64,000 bases of DNA, taken from positions 124,001 through 188,000 of the forward strand of contig NZ_SLZL01000005.1 of NCBI RefSeq assembly GCF_004342605.1, given 5' to 3'. The DNA is from Caulobacter sp. BK020. GTDB taxonomy: Bacteria > Pseudomonadota > Alphaproteobacteria > Caulobacterales > Caulobacteraceae. Position 1 is the stretch's first letter, and each line of letters begins with the position of its first letter. The notes under the pieces were generated by a model. It worked only from the letters and a program-made list of their open reading frames with translations. It did no database searches and was not told where the DNA came from. Shown here piece after piece: positions 1-8,619 of this stretch. The position numbers and the translations under genes were made by a program.

Positions 1-414
1 CAGGGCGCATTTGGCGTGGCCGCGGGCCACGAAGCCGTCGGCGACGCTGAGCGCGTAGACGAAGCCCGAGCAGACGGCCTGGACGTCGAAGGCGATGCCG
101 ACCGGCGCCCCCAGCTTGCGCTGGACGATGGTCGCGGTGGCGGGAAACGTCATGTCCGGCGTGGTGGTGGCCACGATGATCAGGTCGACGTCGGCCGCTG
201 TCTTGCCCGCCCGTTCCAGCGCCTGCTGCGCCGCGCGGAAGGCCAGGTCAGAGACCGGCTGGTCGTCGGCCACCTTGTGGCGCTGGCGGATGCCGGTGCG
301 CTCGACGATCCAGGCGTCGCTGGTGTCGACGGTTTCGGCCAGCTGGTCGTTGGTGACGATGTTGTCCGGCAGATAGGCCCCGACGCCGGTGACGGCGCTA
401 CGAATTACGCTCAC
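1..414 (-). CDS. fabH: 3-oxoacyl-ACP synthase III FabH (partial, N-terminal part)
   Basis: Beta-ketoacyl-ACP synthase III condenses acetyl-CoA with malonyl-ACP to start fatty acid synthesis in the cytoplasm. About 138 N-terminal residues are present and the rest lies beyond the left edge. Visible are the thiolase-fold N-terminus ([14 protein letters not shown]), the segment [10 protein letters not shown] typical of FabH, and the active-site cysteine near residue 115 in AVCSGF. The start is GTG at 414, which overlaps the plsX stop in a GTGA junction, so the two are probably translationally coupled. The plsX-fabH pairing is the standard bacterial arrangement. Confidence 0.95.
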   Translation of the reverse strand, partial: MSVIRSAVTGVGAYLPDNIVTNDQLAETVDTSDAWIVERTGIRQRHKVADDQPVSDLAFRAAQQALERAGKTAADVDLIIVATTTPDMTFPATATIVQRKLGAPVGIAFDVQAVCSGFVYALSVADGFVARGHAKCAL

Positions 415-1502
415 TCGGAAGCTCCCTGGCGTTCGGCGCCCGACACGCCTCCAGCCTTCTCATCTTCAGCGCCGGACTTGAGGCCGGTTTCGGTCAGGCG
501 TTTCAGGTTGCGGTCGATCTCCGCCGAGAAGTCGCTACGGGCCAGATCGACCGCCACACGGATGGCCGAGGCATAGCCCAGGGCGTCGGCCCCGCCATGG
601 CTCTTGACCACGATTCCGTTGAGGCCCAGCAGCGGCCCGCCGTTGACGCGGCCGGGATCCAGGCGCCGGCGCATCTTCTTCAGCGCGCCCGAGGCGATCA
701 GGGCCCCCAGCATGGCCAGCGGGCCCGAGGTCAGGGTCGCCTTGATCTCGGCGGCGAAGAACCGGGCCAGGCCCTCGGCGGTCTTCAGGGCGACATTGCC
801 GGTGAAGCCGTCGGTGACGACCACGTCGACCGTGCCCTTGGCGATGTCGGTGCCCTCGACGAAGCCGCGATAGTCGAAGTCCAGCTTGGTCTCCTTGAGG
901 ATGGCGTGCGCCTCGCGCACCTCCTCATGGCCCTTCTGGTCCTCGGAGCCGACATTGAGCAGGCCCACGGTCGGGCGCTCCGAGCCGTGCACCGCGTGGT
1001 GGAAGGCCGCGCCCATGATCGCGAACTCGATCAGCTGCTTGGCGTCGCTCTCGACATTGGCGCCCACGTCCAGCACCGCCGAGACGCCCTGCATGGTCGG
1101 CCAGCTGGCCACGATCGCCGGACGCTCCAGGTTGGCCCCCATGCGCAGGATCAGCTTGGAGATCGCCATCAGCGCGCCGGTGTTGCCGGCCGAGACGCAG
1201 GCGGCGGCCTCGCCTGCCCGGATCGCCTCCACGGCGTTCCACAGGCTGGTGCCCTTGCCCCGGCGCATGGCCTGGGCGGGCTTTTCCTCCATCGAGATGG
1301 CCTTGTCGGTGTGACGCACCTGGCTGACGGTCCGCGCGTCCGGACATTTGGCCAGTTGGGCGTTCAGCTGGGCTTCGTCGCCGTGCAGCAGGAACCGGAT
1401 GTCGGGCAGGCTCTTGGCGGCCAGCGCCACGGCCGGCACGATCACGGACGGACCATGGTCTCCGCCCATGGCGTCGATCGAAATGACGAGGGGGTGAGGC
1501 AC
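411..1502 (-). CDS. plsX: Phosphate acyltransferase PlsX
   Basis: PlsX makes acyl-phosphate from acyl-ACP, the acyl donor for PlsY in phosphatidic acid synthesis at the membrane. The 363-residue product begins with the family hallmark [12 protein letters not shown] and carries the conserved segments [19 protein letters not shown] and [14 protein letters not shown]. Its length is near the usual 330-350, with a short polar C-terminal extension. The start is GTG at 1502. The gene is followed by fabH with a 4-nt overlap and preceded by DUF177, the conserved arrangement in alphaproteobacteria, although rpmF, often found here, is absent. Confidence 0.95.
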   Translation of the reverse strand: MPHPLVISIDAMGGDHGPSVIVPAVALAAKSLPDIRFLLHGDEAQLNAQLAKCPDARTVSQVRHTDKAISMEEKPAQAMRRGKGTSLWNAVEAIRAGEAAACVSAGNTGALMAISKLILRMGANLERPAIVASWPTMQGVSAVLDVGANVESDAKQLIEFAIMGAAFHHAVHGSERPTVGLLNVGSEDQKGHEEVREAHAILKETKLDFDYRGFVEGTDIAKGTVDVVVTDGFTGNVALKTAEGLARFFAAEIKATLTSGPLAMLGALIASGALKKMRRRLDPGRVNGGPLLGLNGIVVKSHGGADALGYASAIRVAVDLARSDFSAEIDRNLKRLTETGLKSGAEDEKAGGVSGAERQGASE

Positions 1503-1508
1503 GAGGCG

Positions 1509-1610
1509 CTATCGGCTCCTGTAGCGGCGCACCGCCCCTTCGAGGGTGATGGCAAGGCGGCGGGACGATACAGCCGCGAAAATATCACGCAAGCGGAAGG
1601 ACTCGGCCAT
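1509..1610 (-). CDS. Possible 33-residue small protein between DUF177 and plsX
   Basis: A short open frame of 33 codons begins one base after the DUF177 stop codon (stop 1612-1614, ATG 1608-1610) and ends 6 bases before the plsX start, so it fills the whole gap. The predicted peptide starts MAESFRLRDIFAAVSSRR and ends RYRSR. It is basic and alternates hydrophobic and charged residues. I recognise no family, and it does not look like ribosomal protein L32, which many bacteria encode here. No clear ribosome binding site of its own is visible, so it would depend on coupling to DUF177. It may instead be a chance open frame in a short spacer. Confidence 0.35.
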   Translation of the reverse strand: MAESFRLRDIFAAVSSRRLAITLEGAVRRYRSR

Positions 1611-1611
1611 T

Positions 1612-2169
1612 TCAGGCTCCTTCTCCCCCGGAGTTCGGGTCGCTCTTCAGCTTTTTCAACGCGGCGAACGGCGAAAGGTCCACCGGCTCGGCCGGCGGCT
1701 GGAAGACCGCGCCCGGCTTGCGGGGGAACGGGTCCAGCTCCAGGGCCAGGTGCTCGATCACATAGGCCGAGACGTCGACGGTCTCGCCCTCCAGCACGTC
1801 CGGCGGGTCGTCGCCGTCCGGGTCGATGCCCAGTTCGCCGCCGCTTTCCTCGTCCTGGGGCGCATATTCGCTGTCGGCCGGCAGGACGTGGACGCTGAAC
1901 CGCGATTCGATCGGCTCCTCGAACTCGTCGGCCGAGACGCCGCACACCTGGGTCACCCGGGCGCGGATCAGGCCGGAGACCTCGGCTCCGTCCATCCACG
2001 GCCGCAGGAAGACCTCGGCGGTCAGGGATTCCAGCGACACCAGGCCGAGGGTCTTGGCGATCTCCCGGCGCGCGGCGTCGTCCGGCTCCAGGCGCAGGTC
2101 GACGCCGCCGCGGCTGACCCGCCCCAGGGCGACCACGCTGGGCCAGGGATCGATCACGCCGTCGGCCAT
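1612..2169 (-). CDS. DUF177 (YceD-like) protein
   Basis: This 185-residue protein belongs to the YceD/DUF177 family, whose bacterial members are usually linked to rpmF or plsX and in plants to 23S rRNA accumulation. The sequence shows the acidic mid-section with conserved cysteine (VTQVCGVSADEFEEPIESRF), the DVSAYVIEHLALELDPFPRKPG core that marks the family, and the C-terminal FAALKKLKSDPN. The start ATG at 2169 lies inside the 3' end of the upstream chaperone gene (16-nt overlap). The precise molecular role is unknown. Confidence 0.85.
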   Translation of the reverse strand: MADGVIDPWPSVVALGRVSRGGVDLRLEPDDAARREIAKTLGLVSLESLTAEVFLRPWMDGAEVSGLIRARVTQVCGVSADEFEEPIESRFSVHVLPADSEYAPQDEESGGELGIDPDGDDPPDVLEGETVDVSAYVIEHLALELDPFPRKPGAVFQPPAEPVDLSPFAALKKLKSDPNSGGEGA

Positions 2170-2684
2170 CGGGCCTCTCCTTGCAGCAGGGTCTCCAGCG
2201 GCTGGGCCGCCAGTCGGTCGCGCGCGGCGACCACATAGTCGGTCAGGCCCGCCAGATCGCCCTCGCCGCGCTCCTCGAAGGCCGTGCGGGCCAGGGCGGC
2301 GCTCAGCACCGAGCGGTCGGGCAAGGCCTTGGCGGCCTCGTCGAACGCCTTGAGGCGGCCATAGGCGGCGCCGACCAGCTTCTTCATCTTCTTGCCGACG
2401 GCGGTGTCGGAGACGCCGATCTCGCGGAAGGCGTCGTCCAGGCCGCGGGTATAGGCGTTGAAGGTCTCCTGCGAAACCTCGGCCGCCGACTCGCCCTGGC
2501 CCTTCAGCCGTTCCAGCAGCAGGGCTATATGCAGGGTGAACAGCTCGAACCGCCCCTCCATCGAGTCGTTCACGCCCATCCGCGCGTAGAACGCCGGCGA
2601 CCGGGCCTGGGCCACGGCCGAGGCATAGAGTTTGCCCCCCGCCGCCTTGGCGGGCCTGGGTTTGAGCAGCCGGTCCAGAAACAT
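2154..2684 (-). CDS. Ubiquinol-cytochrome c chaperone (CBP3-like)
   Basis: This protein is homologous to the ubiquinol-cytochrome c chaperone domain of mitochondrial Cbp3, which assists cytochrome b synthesis and bc1 complex assembly. Matching segments include LYASAVAQARSPAFYARMGV, EGRFELFTLHIALLLERL and FNAYTRGLDDAFREIGVSD. I chose ATG 2684 (MFLDRLLKPRP, 176 aa) over the upstream in-frame ATG at 2711 because a GAGG sequence lies about 7 nt before it. It overlaps DUF177 by 16 nt, and the pair is conserved upstream of plsX in alphaproteobacteria. Confidence 0.87.
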   Translation of the reverse strand: MFLDRLLKPRPAKAAGGKLYASAVAQARSPAFYARMGVNDSMEGRFELFTLHIALLLERLKGQGESAAEVSQETFNAYTRGLDDAFREIGVSDTAVGKKMKKLVGAAYGRLKAFDEAAKALPDRSVLSAALARTAFEERGEGDLAGLTDYVVAARDRLAAQPLETLLQGEARWPTA

Positions 2685-2804
2685 CACTTCGCCTCGATTT
2701 CGCCGCGACACGGAACTACTTAGCCGTTCGATCCACGCGGACCATTGAACTAAGCCCGCGCGGGCGATAGGTCAAAGTCAGCCTGTCCAGGTTCCGGAGC
2801 CTCA

Positions 2805-3293
2805 ATGTTTCGTCCCGCCGTTTTCGCCGCCGCCGTCATCGGCCTCGCCGCCGTCGCCGGGGGCTGTACGCCGCTGACGAGCTATTCGGGCTTCCAGGCC
2901 ATCGAGGCCAAGCCCGCCGACATGAAGGTCGGCGAGGACACCAAATCGACCGTCACCGAAAAGCTGGGCTCGCCCTCGGCCACCTCGACCTTCGACCAGA
3001 ACGCCTGGTACTACATTTCGCAGACGACCGACCGCGTGGCCTTCTACAAGCCGCGGGTGATCAAGCGCGACGTGGTGGCGATCAAGTTCAACCCGGCCGA
3101 CGAAAAGGTCGCCTCGGTCGACACCTACACCCTGAAGGACGGCAAGGTCATCGCCTATAACGGCCATGAGACTCCGACCCGCGGTCGCGAAATGACCATC
3201 CTCGAACAGCTGCTGGGCAACGTCGGCCGCGGCGGCATGCTGCCGCAGGACGACCAGGACGTGCCGGGCAACCGTCCGCAGGACCGCCGCTAG
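2805..3293 (+). CDS. bamE: Outer membrane assembly lipoprotein BamE (SmpA/OmlA)
   Basis: This 162-residue lipoprotein is transcribed divergently from the plsX operon. The N-terminus is a lipoprotein signal ending in VAGGC, with lipidated Cys21. The SmpA/OmlA domain follows, with the landmark turn around LGSPSATSTFDQNAWYYIS and the terminal strand VDTYTLKDGKVI. BamE is the small lipoprotein of the beta-barrel assembly machine in the outer membrane. The C-terminal tail after residue 130 is polar and Pro/Asp-rich. BamD is encoded at 38.9-39.8 kb in this window. Confidence 0.9.
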   Translation: MFRPAVFAAAVIGLAAVAGGCTPLTSYSGFQAIEAKPADMKVGEDTKSTVTEKLGSPSATSTFDQNAWYYISQTTDRVAFYKPRVIKRDVVAIKFNPADEKVASVDTYTLKDGKVIAYNGHETPTRGREMTILEQLLGNVGRGGMLPQDDQDVPGNRPQDRR

Positions 3294-3455
3294 GGCCTGA
3301 CGGGCTCACGCCACAACCCGTTAAGAATAACCACCTGATTTTCTGCGACATTTTTTCGCGGTATCAACGTTTTCTCAAGGACGACCGCCCCACTCTCCGG
3401 GCGTAGGATCGCCGTGGCCTGTCGCCGCGCCGCGACCCTCGCCCGGGGGAAGATC

Positions 3456-4028
3456 TTGAGCGCGCCCGACCTGCGCCCGTTGACGGTGCTCATCATCGAC
3501 GACAACGCGCCGATGCGCGAGATCATCGCCACGGTCCTCAAGTCGCTGGGCGTGCGCAAGATCCTGCAGGCCTGCGACGGCGTCGAGGCCCTGAAGGCCG
3601 TCACCGAGCGGGAAGTCGACATCATCTTCACCGACCTGATGATGCAGCCGGTCGACGGCCTGGCCTTCATCCGCTGGGTGCGCACATCGCCCGCCAGCGC
3701 CAATCCGTACACGCCGATCATCATGGTCACCGGCCACGCCACCCGCGCCAGCCTGGACGAGGCGCGCATGGCCGGGGTCACCGAGTTCCTGGCCAAGCCG
3801 CTGACCGCGCGCGGGGTGCTGCACCGGGTCAACGAGGTGATCAACAACCCCCGCGACTTCATCCGGGCCGGGGCCTATTTCGGACCGTGCCGCCGGCGCA
3901 AGATCGACCACGACTATGTGGGCCAGGAACGGCGCGGCGTCACCGAGGCCGACAGCCTTCCAGCCTTCACGGACGCCTTTGGCCGGACCGATCCCGAGCC
4001 GGTCCTGAATCCGGAAGACGTGTACTGA
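3456..4028 (+). CDS. Single-domain response regulator with basic C-terminal tail
   Basis: The CheY-like receiver domain (about residues 9-130) has acidic pocket Asp15/Asp16, phosphoacceptor Asp60 in FTDLMM, the Thr of MVTGH and the Lys of FLAKPL. After it comes a roughly 60-residue tail with the motif YFGPCRRRKIDHD and GQERR, a basic extension seen on many alphaproteobacterial single-domain regulators. There is no DNA-binding or enzymatic output domain. I prefer TTG at 3456, 5 nt after GGGGGA, over an in-frame GTG at 3414. The cognate kinase is not in the window. The tail may bind a partner or nucleotide, which is inference. Confidence 0.85.
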   Translation: MSAPDLRPLTVLIIDDNAPMREIIATVLKSLGVRKILQACDGVEALKAVTEREVDIIFTDLMMQPVDGLAFIRWVRTSPASANPYTPIIMVTGHATRASLDEARMAGVTEFLAKPLTARGVLHRVNEVINNPRDFIRAGAYFGPCRRRKIDHDYVGQERRGVTEADSLPAFTDAFGRTDPEPVLNPEDVY

Positions 4029-4077
4029 TCATAGGTCCCGCGCGGCGAATTCCGTTCGCTCGGCCACCCACGGAAAA

Positions 4078-4103
4078 CGCCCCGGAGGGAAACCTCCGGG
4101 GCG
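4078..4103 (-). terminator. Rho-independent terminator of hppA
   Basis: A perfect 11-bp GC-rich stem with a GAAA tetraloop (arms 4078-4088 and 4093-4103). Read on the minus strand it is followed by GTTTTC, the expected polarity for ending hppA transcription. It also lies 50 bp after the plus-strand response regulator stop and could slow transcription from that side, but there is no T-run on the plus strand. Confidence 0.8.
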
Positions 4104-4142
4104 TCGTCATGTCAGGGCTCGTCTAGCGCGCTGCGTCCTTCA

Positions 4143-6281
4143 TCACACGCCGTGGGCCAGCACCGCCAGCAGCAGCAGGGCCACGATGTTGGTGATCTTG
4201 ATCATCGGGTTCACGGCCGGACCCGAGGTGTCCTTGTAGGGGTCGCCGACGGTGTCGCCGGTGACGGCGGCCTTGTGGGTGTCGCCGCCCTTCTTGTGCA
4301 GCACGCCGTTGGCGTCGGTGAAGCCTTCCTCGATCACCTTCTTGGCGTTGTCCCAGGCGCCGCCGCCGCTGGTCATCGAGATGGCGACGAACAGGCCGGT
4401 GACGATCACCCCCATCAGCATGGCGCCCAGCGCGGCGAACGCGTCGACCTTGCCGGCGATGGCCTGGATCACGAAGAACAGCACCACCGGCGAAACGACC
4501 GGCAGCAGGCTGGGCACGATCATTTCGCGGATCGCGGCCTTGGTCAGGATGTCGACCGCCTTGCCGTATTCCGGCTTGGTCTCGTAGGTCATGATGCCCG
4601 GGTTCTCGCGGAACTGGCGGCGCACCTCGGCCACGACCGACTCGGCCGCCCGGCCCACGGCGGTCATCGACATGCCCCCGAACAGGAAGGGCAACAGCCC
4701 CCCGAACAGCAGGCCGACCACCACATAGGGATTGGACAGGTCAAAGGTCACCGCCCCCATGCCGTCGAAGAAGCTGCCGGGCACGGCGTTGTCCGAGAAG
4801 AACTTCAGGTCCTCGGTATAGGCGGCGAACAGCACCAGGGCGCCCAGGCCGGCCGAACCGATGGCGTAGCCCTTGGTGACGGCCTTGGTGGTGTTGCCCA
4901 CCGCGTCCAGGGCGTCGGTGGTGACGCGGACTTCCGGCGGCAGGCCGGCCATTTCCGCGATGCCGCCGGCGTTGTCGGTGACCGGGCCGAAGGCGTCCAG
5001 GGCGACGATGAAGCCGGCCAGGGACAGCATAGTGGTGGTGGCGATGGCGATGCCGAACAGGCCCGCCAGGTTATAGGTCACCAGGATGCCAACGATGATG
5101 GTCAGGGCCGGCAGGGCCGTGGATTCCAGCGACATGGCCAGGCCCTGGATCACGTTGGTGCCGTGACCGGAGACGCTGGCCTGGGCCACCGACTTCACCG
5201 GGCGAAAGTTGGTGCCGGTGTAGTATTCGGTGATCACCACGATCGCGGCGGTGACGGCCAGGCCGACCAGGCCGCAGTAGAACAGGTTGTCGGCGGTGAA
5301 CATCCGGCCGTCCAGCTCGATCGGGATCGGAACCAGCTGGTGGATCACGTACCAGACGGCCGGGATCGACAGCACGCCGGTGACGATCAGGCCCTGATAG
5401 AGGGCGCCCATGATGTTCTGCTTCTTGCCCAGGCGCACGGCGAACGCGCCGAGGATCGAGGTCACGATGCAGACCGCGCAGATCCCCAGCGGCAGCAGCA
5501 TCATCGAGCCCACCACCTCGGTCCTGCCGAAGAAGATGGCCGCCAGCACCATGGTGGCGACCGTGGTCACCGCATAGGTCTCGAACAGGTCGGCGGCCAT
5601 GCCGGCGCAGTCGCCGACATTGTCGCCCACGTTGTCGGCGATGGTCGCGGCGTTGCGGGGGTCGTCTTCGGGAATGCCGGCCTCGACCTTGCCGACCAGA
5701 TCGCCGCCCACGTCGGCGCCCTTGGTGAAAATGCCGCCGCCCAGCCGGGCGAAGATCGAGATGAGGCTGGCGCCGAAGCCCAGCGAGACCAGCGAGTCGA
5801 CCACGACGCGGTCGGTGCCCTCATGGCCCATCGACAGCAGGACGGCGAAGTAGCCGGCCACGCCGATCAGGGCGAAGCCCGCCACCAGCATGCCGGTCAC
5901 GGCGCCCGAGGTGAAGGCCATGGATAGACCCTTGGACAAGCTCTCCGACGAAGCCTGGGCGGTGCGGACATTGGCGCGCACCGAGATCAGCATGCCCGCG
6001 AAGCCCGCCGCGCCTGACAGGGCCGCGCCGAGGGCGAAGCCCACGGGCTGCTCCCAAGACTTGAAGAAGAAGCCCAGCAGGGCGACGACCACCACGCCGA
6101 CGACGCCGATCGTCGTATACTGGCGGTTCAGATAGGCCTGGGCCCCTTCCTGGATCGCCGCGGCGATCTCCTGCATCTTCGCATTGCCGGGCGAAGCCCG
6201 CATCAGAGACGCCGTCTGCACGGCGCCGTACAGCACCGCCAGCAGCCCGGCCCCTATGGCCACATAAAGCCAAGAACTCAT
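4143..6281 (-). CDS. hppA: Membrane-bound proton-translocating pyrophosphatase
   Basis: A 712-residue integral membrane pyrophosphatase with about 16 helices that couples PPi hydrolysis to H+ export. Catalytic motifs are visible: [24 protein letters not shown] with the flanking [36 protein letters not shown], and the C-terminal [14 protein letters not shown] and [23 protein letters not shown]. The segment [10 protein letters not shown] has Lys where K+-dependent enzymes have Ala, so this is predicted to be the K+-independent class. It is a single gene with its own terminator; 250 bp upstream appear non-coding and probably hold its promoter. Confidence 0.97.
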   Translation of the reverse strand: MSSWLYVAIGAGLLAVLYGAVQTASLMRASPGNAKMQEIAAAIQEGAQAYLNRQYTTIGVVGVVVVALLGFFFKSWEQPVGFALGAALSGAAGFAGMLISVRANVRTAQASSESLSKGLSMAFTSGAVTGMLVAGFALIGVAGYFAVLLSMGHEGTDRVVVDSLVSLGFGASLISIFARLGGGIFTKGADVGGDLVGKVEAGIPEDDPRNAATIADNVGDNVGDCAGMAADLFETYAVTTVATMVLAAIFFGRTEVVGSMMLLPLGICAVCIVTSILGAFAVRLGKKQNIMGALYQGLIVTGVLSIPAVWYVIHQLVPIPIELDGRMFTADNLFYCGLVGLAVTAAIVVITEYYTGTNFRPVKSVAQASVSGHGTNVIQGLAMSLESTALPALTIIVGILVTYNLAGLFGIAIATTTMLSLAGFIVALDAFGPVTDNAGGIAEMAGLPPEVRVTTDALDAVGNTTKAVTKGYAIGSAGLGALVLFAAYTEDLKFFSDNAVPGSFFDGMGAVTFDLSNPYVVVGLLFGGLLPFLFGGMSMTAVGRAAESVVAEVRRQFRENPGIMTYETKPEYGKAVDILTKAAIREMIVPSLLPVVSPVVLFFVIQAIAGKVDAFAALGAMLMGVIVTGLFVAISMTSGGGAWDNAKKVIEEGFTDANGVLHKKGGDTHKAAVTGDTVGDPYKDTSGPAVNPMIKITNIVALLLLAVLAHGV

Positions 6282-6534
6282 CGGTCAGTCGCCCTCTTCG
6301 CGTTTCAATCACGAGGGGTCGCCGCCTCGACAGGATCACGATCGGAAGACCGCCCCCGGCCGCACGCGACGGGCGGGCCTTTGGCCTCATGCCCCCTCGA
6401 TGCTCCCTGATGACGCCGGGTCGGCGCCAAGGCCTGGACAGTGCCAAATGGACGCGGGGTGTCAACCGCTTGCGGGAACGGCGTTCCGTCACGCTGCGGG
6501 GATGACGGCGGCTTTGTGAGCCGCTGCGAACGAT

Positions 6535-7062
6535 CTACGGGACCAGATCGGAGTCGCCGGCCGGCGCGGGGCGCGACGCCGGCTTGTCCGCCCCGGGCTT
6601 GGCCGGCGGCGCGACGAAGTTGCGGGGCGTCTGCTTGACCACCGTCACCAGCGCCACCTTGCCCGGCCCGATCAGGCCGTTGATCTCGCGCAGCACCGAG
6701 GCCTTAAGCCGGGCCTCGTCGAGAGCGACATAGCTGTCGGGACGCACGAACGGCTTGTTGTGGGCCTCGCGGACGATGGCGTCGCGCAGCAGCGGCTCCT
6801 TGCCTTCGAACACCGTGACCAGCACGCCGGGCTTCAGGGTGATGGTCATCTGCACGAAGACGTAGTTGACCAGCCTGCCGCCGGCGATGATCGGCAGGGC
6901 CATCGACTGCAGCTTGATCACCGGATCGGCGACTTCCTCGCCCTCGCCTTCCTTGCCGCCCTTCTTCTCCTTCTTGGCCGAGCGCGCGAACGCCGGCGTC
7001 GCCAGCAGGGTCAGCGAGGCGGTCAGGAAGGCGCGGCGGGCGATGGCGGAAGGACGGGACAT
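6535..7062 (-). CDS. Exported protein of unknown function, weakly FliL-like
   Basis: The product has an N-terminal export signal with an Arg-Arg pair and hydrophobic core (RRAFLTASLTLLATPAFA), possibly Tat-type. A Lys/Glu-rich linker (residues 25-45) is followed by a compact domain with the strands LPIIAGGRLVNYVFVQMTI and KVALVTVVKQTPRNFV, and a Pro/Ala-rich tail. The strand pattern resembles the periplasmic part of FliL-like proteins, but I would not assign that function. I chose the Met at 7062 (MSRPSAIARRAF) rather than the one 15 codons earlier because it places the signal peptide at the start. No operon partner is obvious. Confidence 0.7.
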   Translation of the reverse strand: MSRPSAIARRAFLTASLTLLATPAFARSAKKEKKGGKEGEGEEVADPVIKLQSMALPIIAGGRLVNYVFVQMTITLKPGVLVTVFEGKEPLLRDAIVREAHNKPFVRPDSYVALDEARLKASVLREINGLIGPGKVALVTVVKQTPRNFVAPPAKPGADKPASRPAPAGDSDLVP

Positions 7063-7129
7063 GCCGCCCAATTTAACCTTGAAGGTTTGAGGTTTGGTTT
7101 CCCCCATTTCCGCCCGGCCCGCCCTCCCA

Positions 7130-8356
7130 TTAGTCGCGGGAGGGAACCAGCGTAAAGCGCCGCTTCAGTCTTAGAAATGGCGTTTCATAGAAGCGATAGA
7201 GCAAGGACGCGAAGAAAACGGCCGCCGCGAAAGCGATCAGCTGGCCAATATTGTCTCGCCATCCCCCTATTCCGGCGCTTTCGGTGACCTGCGTCAGCCA
7301 AGGGCGAAATTTATCATAGACCAGCCAGTAGAAGAAAATATGGATCAGGTAGAGGCCGTAGGAGATCCGCCCGAGATAGATCAAAGGTCCGGGCAGGAAA
7401 CGCCGCGGCGCGCCCAGCAGGCTGACCAGCATCAGCGCCGCGCCCCCCAGCACCAGGGGCCACCCCGCCAGGCTCTGCAGCACGGTCGACTGCGGATTGT
7501 CGGCCTTGATCCCGAAGACCGTGTAGGCGATCAGCCACATACCGATGGCGGAGGCAAACAAGCCGATCCGGATGGCGACAGGCCAATCGGGCCGCCGGCC
7601 CCGCAGCAGGAGCGCCAGCAGCATGCCGCCCGCGAAGAACTGGAACTGGACGAAGCTGTTGGTCCACTGGCCGCTGAACCAGACCGCGGGGTTAAAGCCT
7701 CGGGCGTAATGGACGATCACGCCATAGGCGACGGCGAGGACGGCGAGGTTGACGCCGATCAGCGTCCGGCGTCCCAGCATGGCGAGGAACGGAATGGCGA
7801 TATAGAACTGCTCTTCGACCGACAGGCTCCACATCGGATTGACCGGATATTCGATCCAGCCGTTGAAGGTGATGTACCAGTTCCCCGAAAACAGCATGAA
7901 CGACAGCCACTTGGCGGGCGAGTTGGCGCCGGCGCCAGGCAGGAACTGGTTCAGGAACACCAGGCCGAAAAAAACCAGAAAATAGAGCGGCCAGATCCGC
8001 AATATGCGCCGGACATAGAAGGCGCGGGCGTCGATCCCGCCAGTCGCCTCCCGCTCCCGTTCCAGCAGTTCCGTGATCAGGAACGCGCTCAGAAGGAAGA
8101 ACACCGGAACGCCATACACCCCGGTCAGGGTAAGGGCGTGAAACCAGGGATGCGCCACCGGATCGATCGGAGCCAGATCGTTGCGGTGCGTGATGAAGAC
8201 GAACAGGAACGCGATAAAGCGCAGCACATCCAGTTCGGGCCGGTAATAGCGTGATGGCGGGGCCGACGCTGCCGCGCGATCTTGAGGCCCGCCGCTGGCC
8301 TGCGCGACCTCGGGCGCGGTTTCGCCTTCGTGAAATCCATTTTCTTGCAGCCGCAT
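7130..8356 (-). CDS. Acyltransferase family 3 (OafA/YrhL-like) membrane protein
   Basis: A 408-residue multi-helix protein of the acyltransferase-3 family, which O-acetylates cell surface polysaccharides. Family signs are the N-terminal RPELDVLRFIAFLFVFITHRND with the conserved His, FFLLSAFLITELL, YVRRILRIWPLYF, the SVEEQFY motif and the helix with ISYGLYLIHIFFYW. About 40 polar residues precede the first membrane segment. The gene is visibly less GC-rich than its neighbours, with A-runs around 7970-7985, and its upstream region is AT-rich, which suggests acquisition by transfer. The substrate is unknown. Confidence 0.88.
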   Translation of the reverse strand: MRLQENGFHEGETAPEVAQASGGPQDRAAASAPPSRYYRPELDVLRFIAFLFVFITHRNDLAPIDPVAHPWFHALTLTGVYGVPVFFLLSAFLITELLEREREATGGIDARAFYVRRILRIWPLYFLVFFGLVFLNQFLPGAGANSPAKWLSFMLFSGNWYITFNGWIEYPVNPMWSLSVEEQFYIAIPFLAMLGRRTLIGVNLAVLAVAYGVIVHYARGFNPAVWFSGQWTNSFVQFQFFAGGMLLALLLRGRRPDWPVAIRIGLFASAIGMWLIAYTVFGIKADNPQSTVLQSLAGWPLVLGGAALMLVSLLGAPRRFLPGPLIYLGRISYGLYLIHIFFYWLVYDKFRPWLTQVTESAGIGGWRDNIGQLIAFAAAVFFASLLYRFYETPFLRLKRRFTLVPSRD

Positions 8357-8619
8357 CCCAGTCCCCCCGACCAGTTGACGCCCATCCTGTTTCGCGGCGA
8401 CCGATCACCGCAGGACCAACATCACACTAATAAAATCTATTTTAATAGTGCAGAAACCGAACACTGGGCCGGATGGGGTCGGAAGGCGGCCCGTTCGAGG
8501 CTCGGCCTCCGGTTTTGTCGCATTCGGCGATCTCCTCGCCGTCACTGTCAGTTTCGAACAGGGTCGCAGCCATGTTTCGAGCCAAGCGGCCGACCACGGC
8601 CGATGCGCTCGGCGACCAA
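8357..8619. other. AT-rich spacer upstream of the acyltransferase
   Basis: This gap between thiL and the acyltransferase contains a strongly AT-rich stretch at about 8428-8450, rare in this genome, likely the promoter of the minus-strand acyltransferase. A 43-codon open frame on the minus strand (8442-8573) has no recognisable start site or homology. I see no RNA gene. Confidence 0.4.

Noticed and set aside
4152-5927. Plus-strand frame of 591 codons
   Set aside because: Antisense to hppA and composed of His/Gly/Asp repeats.
7122-7144. Possible terminator hairpin after the acyltransferase
   Set aside because: A 7-bp stem overlaps the stop codon and has no T-run.
8442-8573. 43-codon frame in the thiL-acyltransferase gap
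   Set aside because: Weak start context, no homology and no operon overlap.
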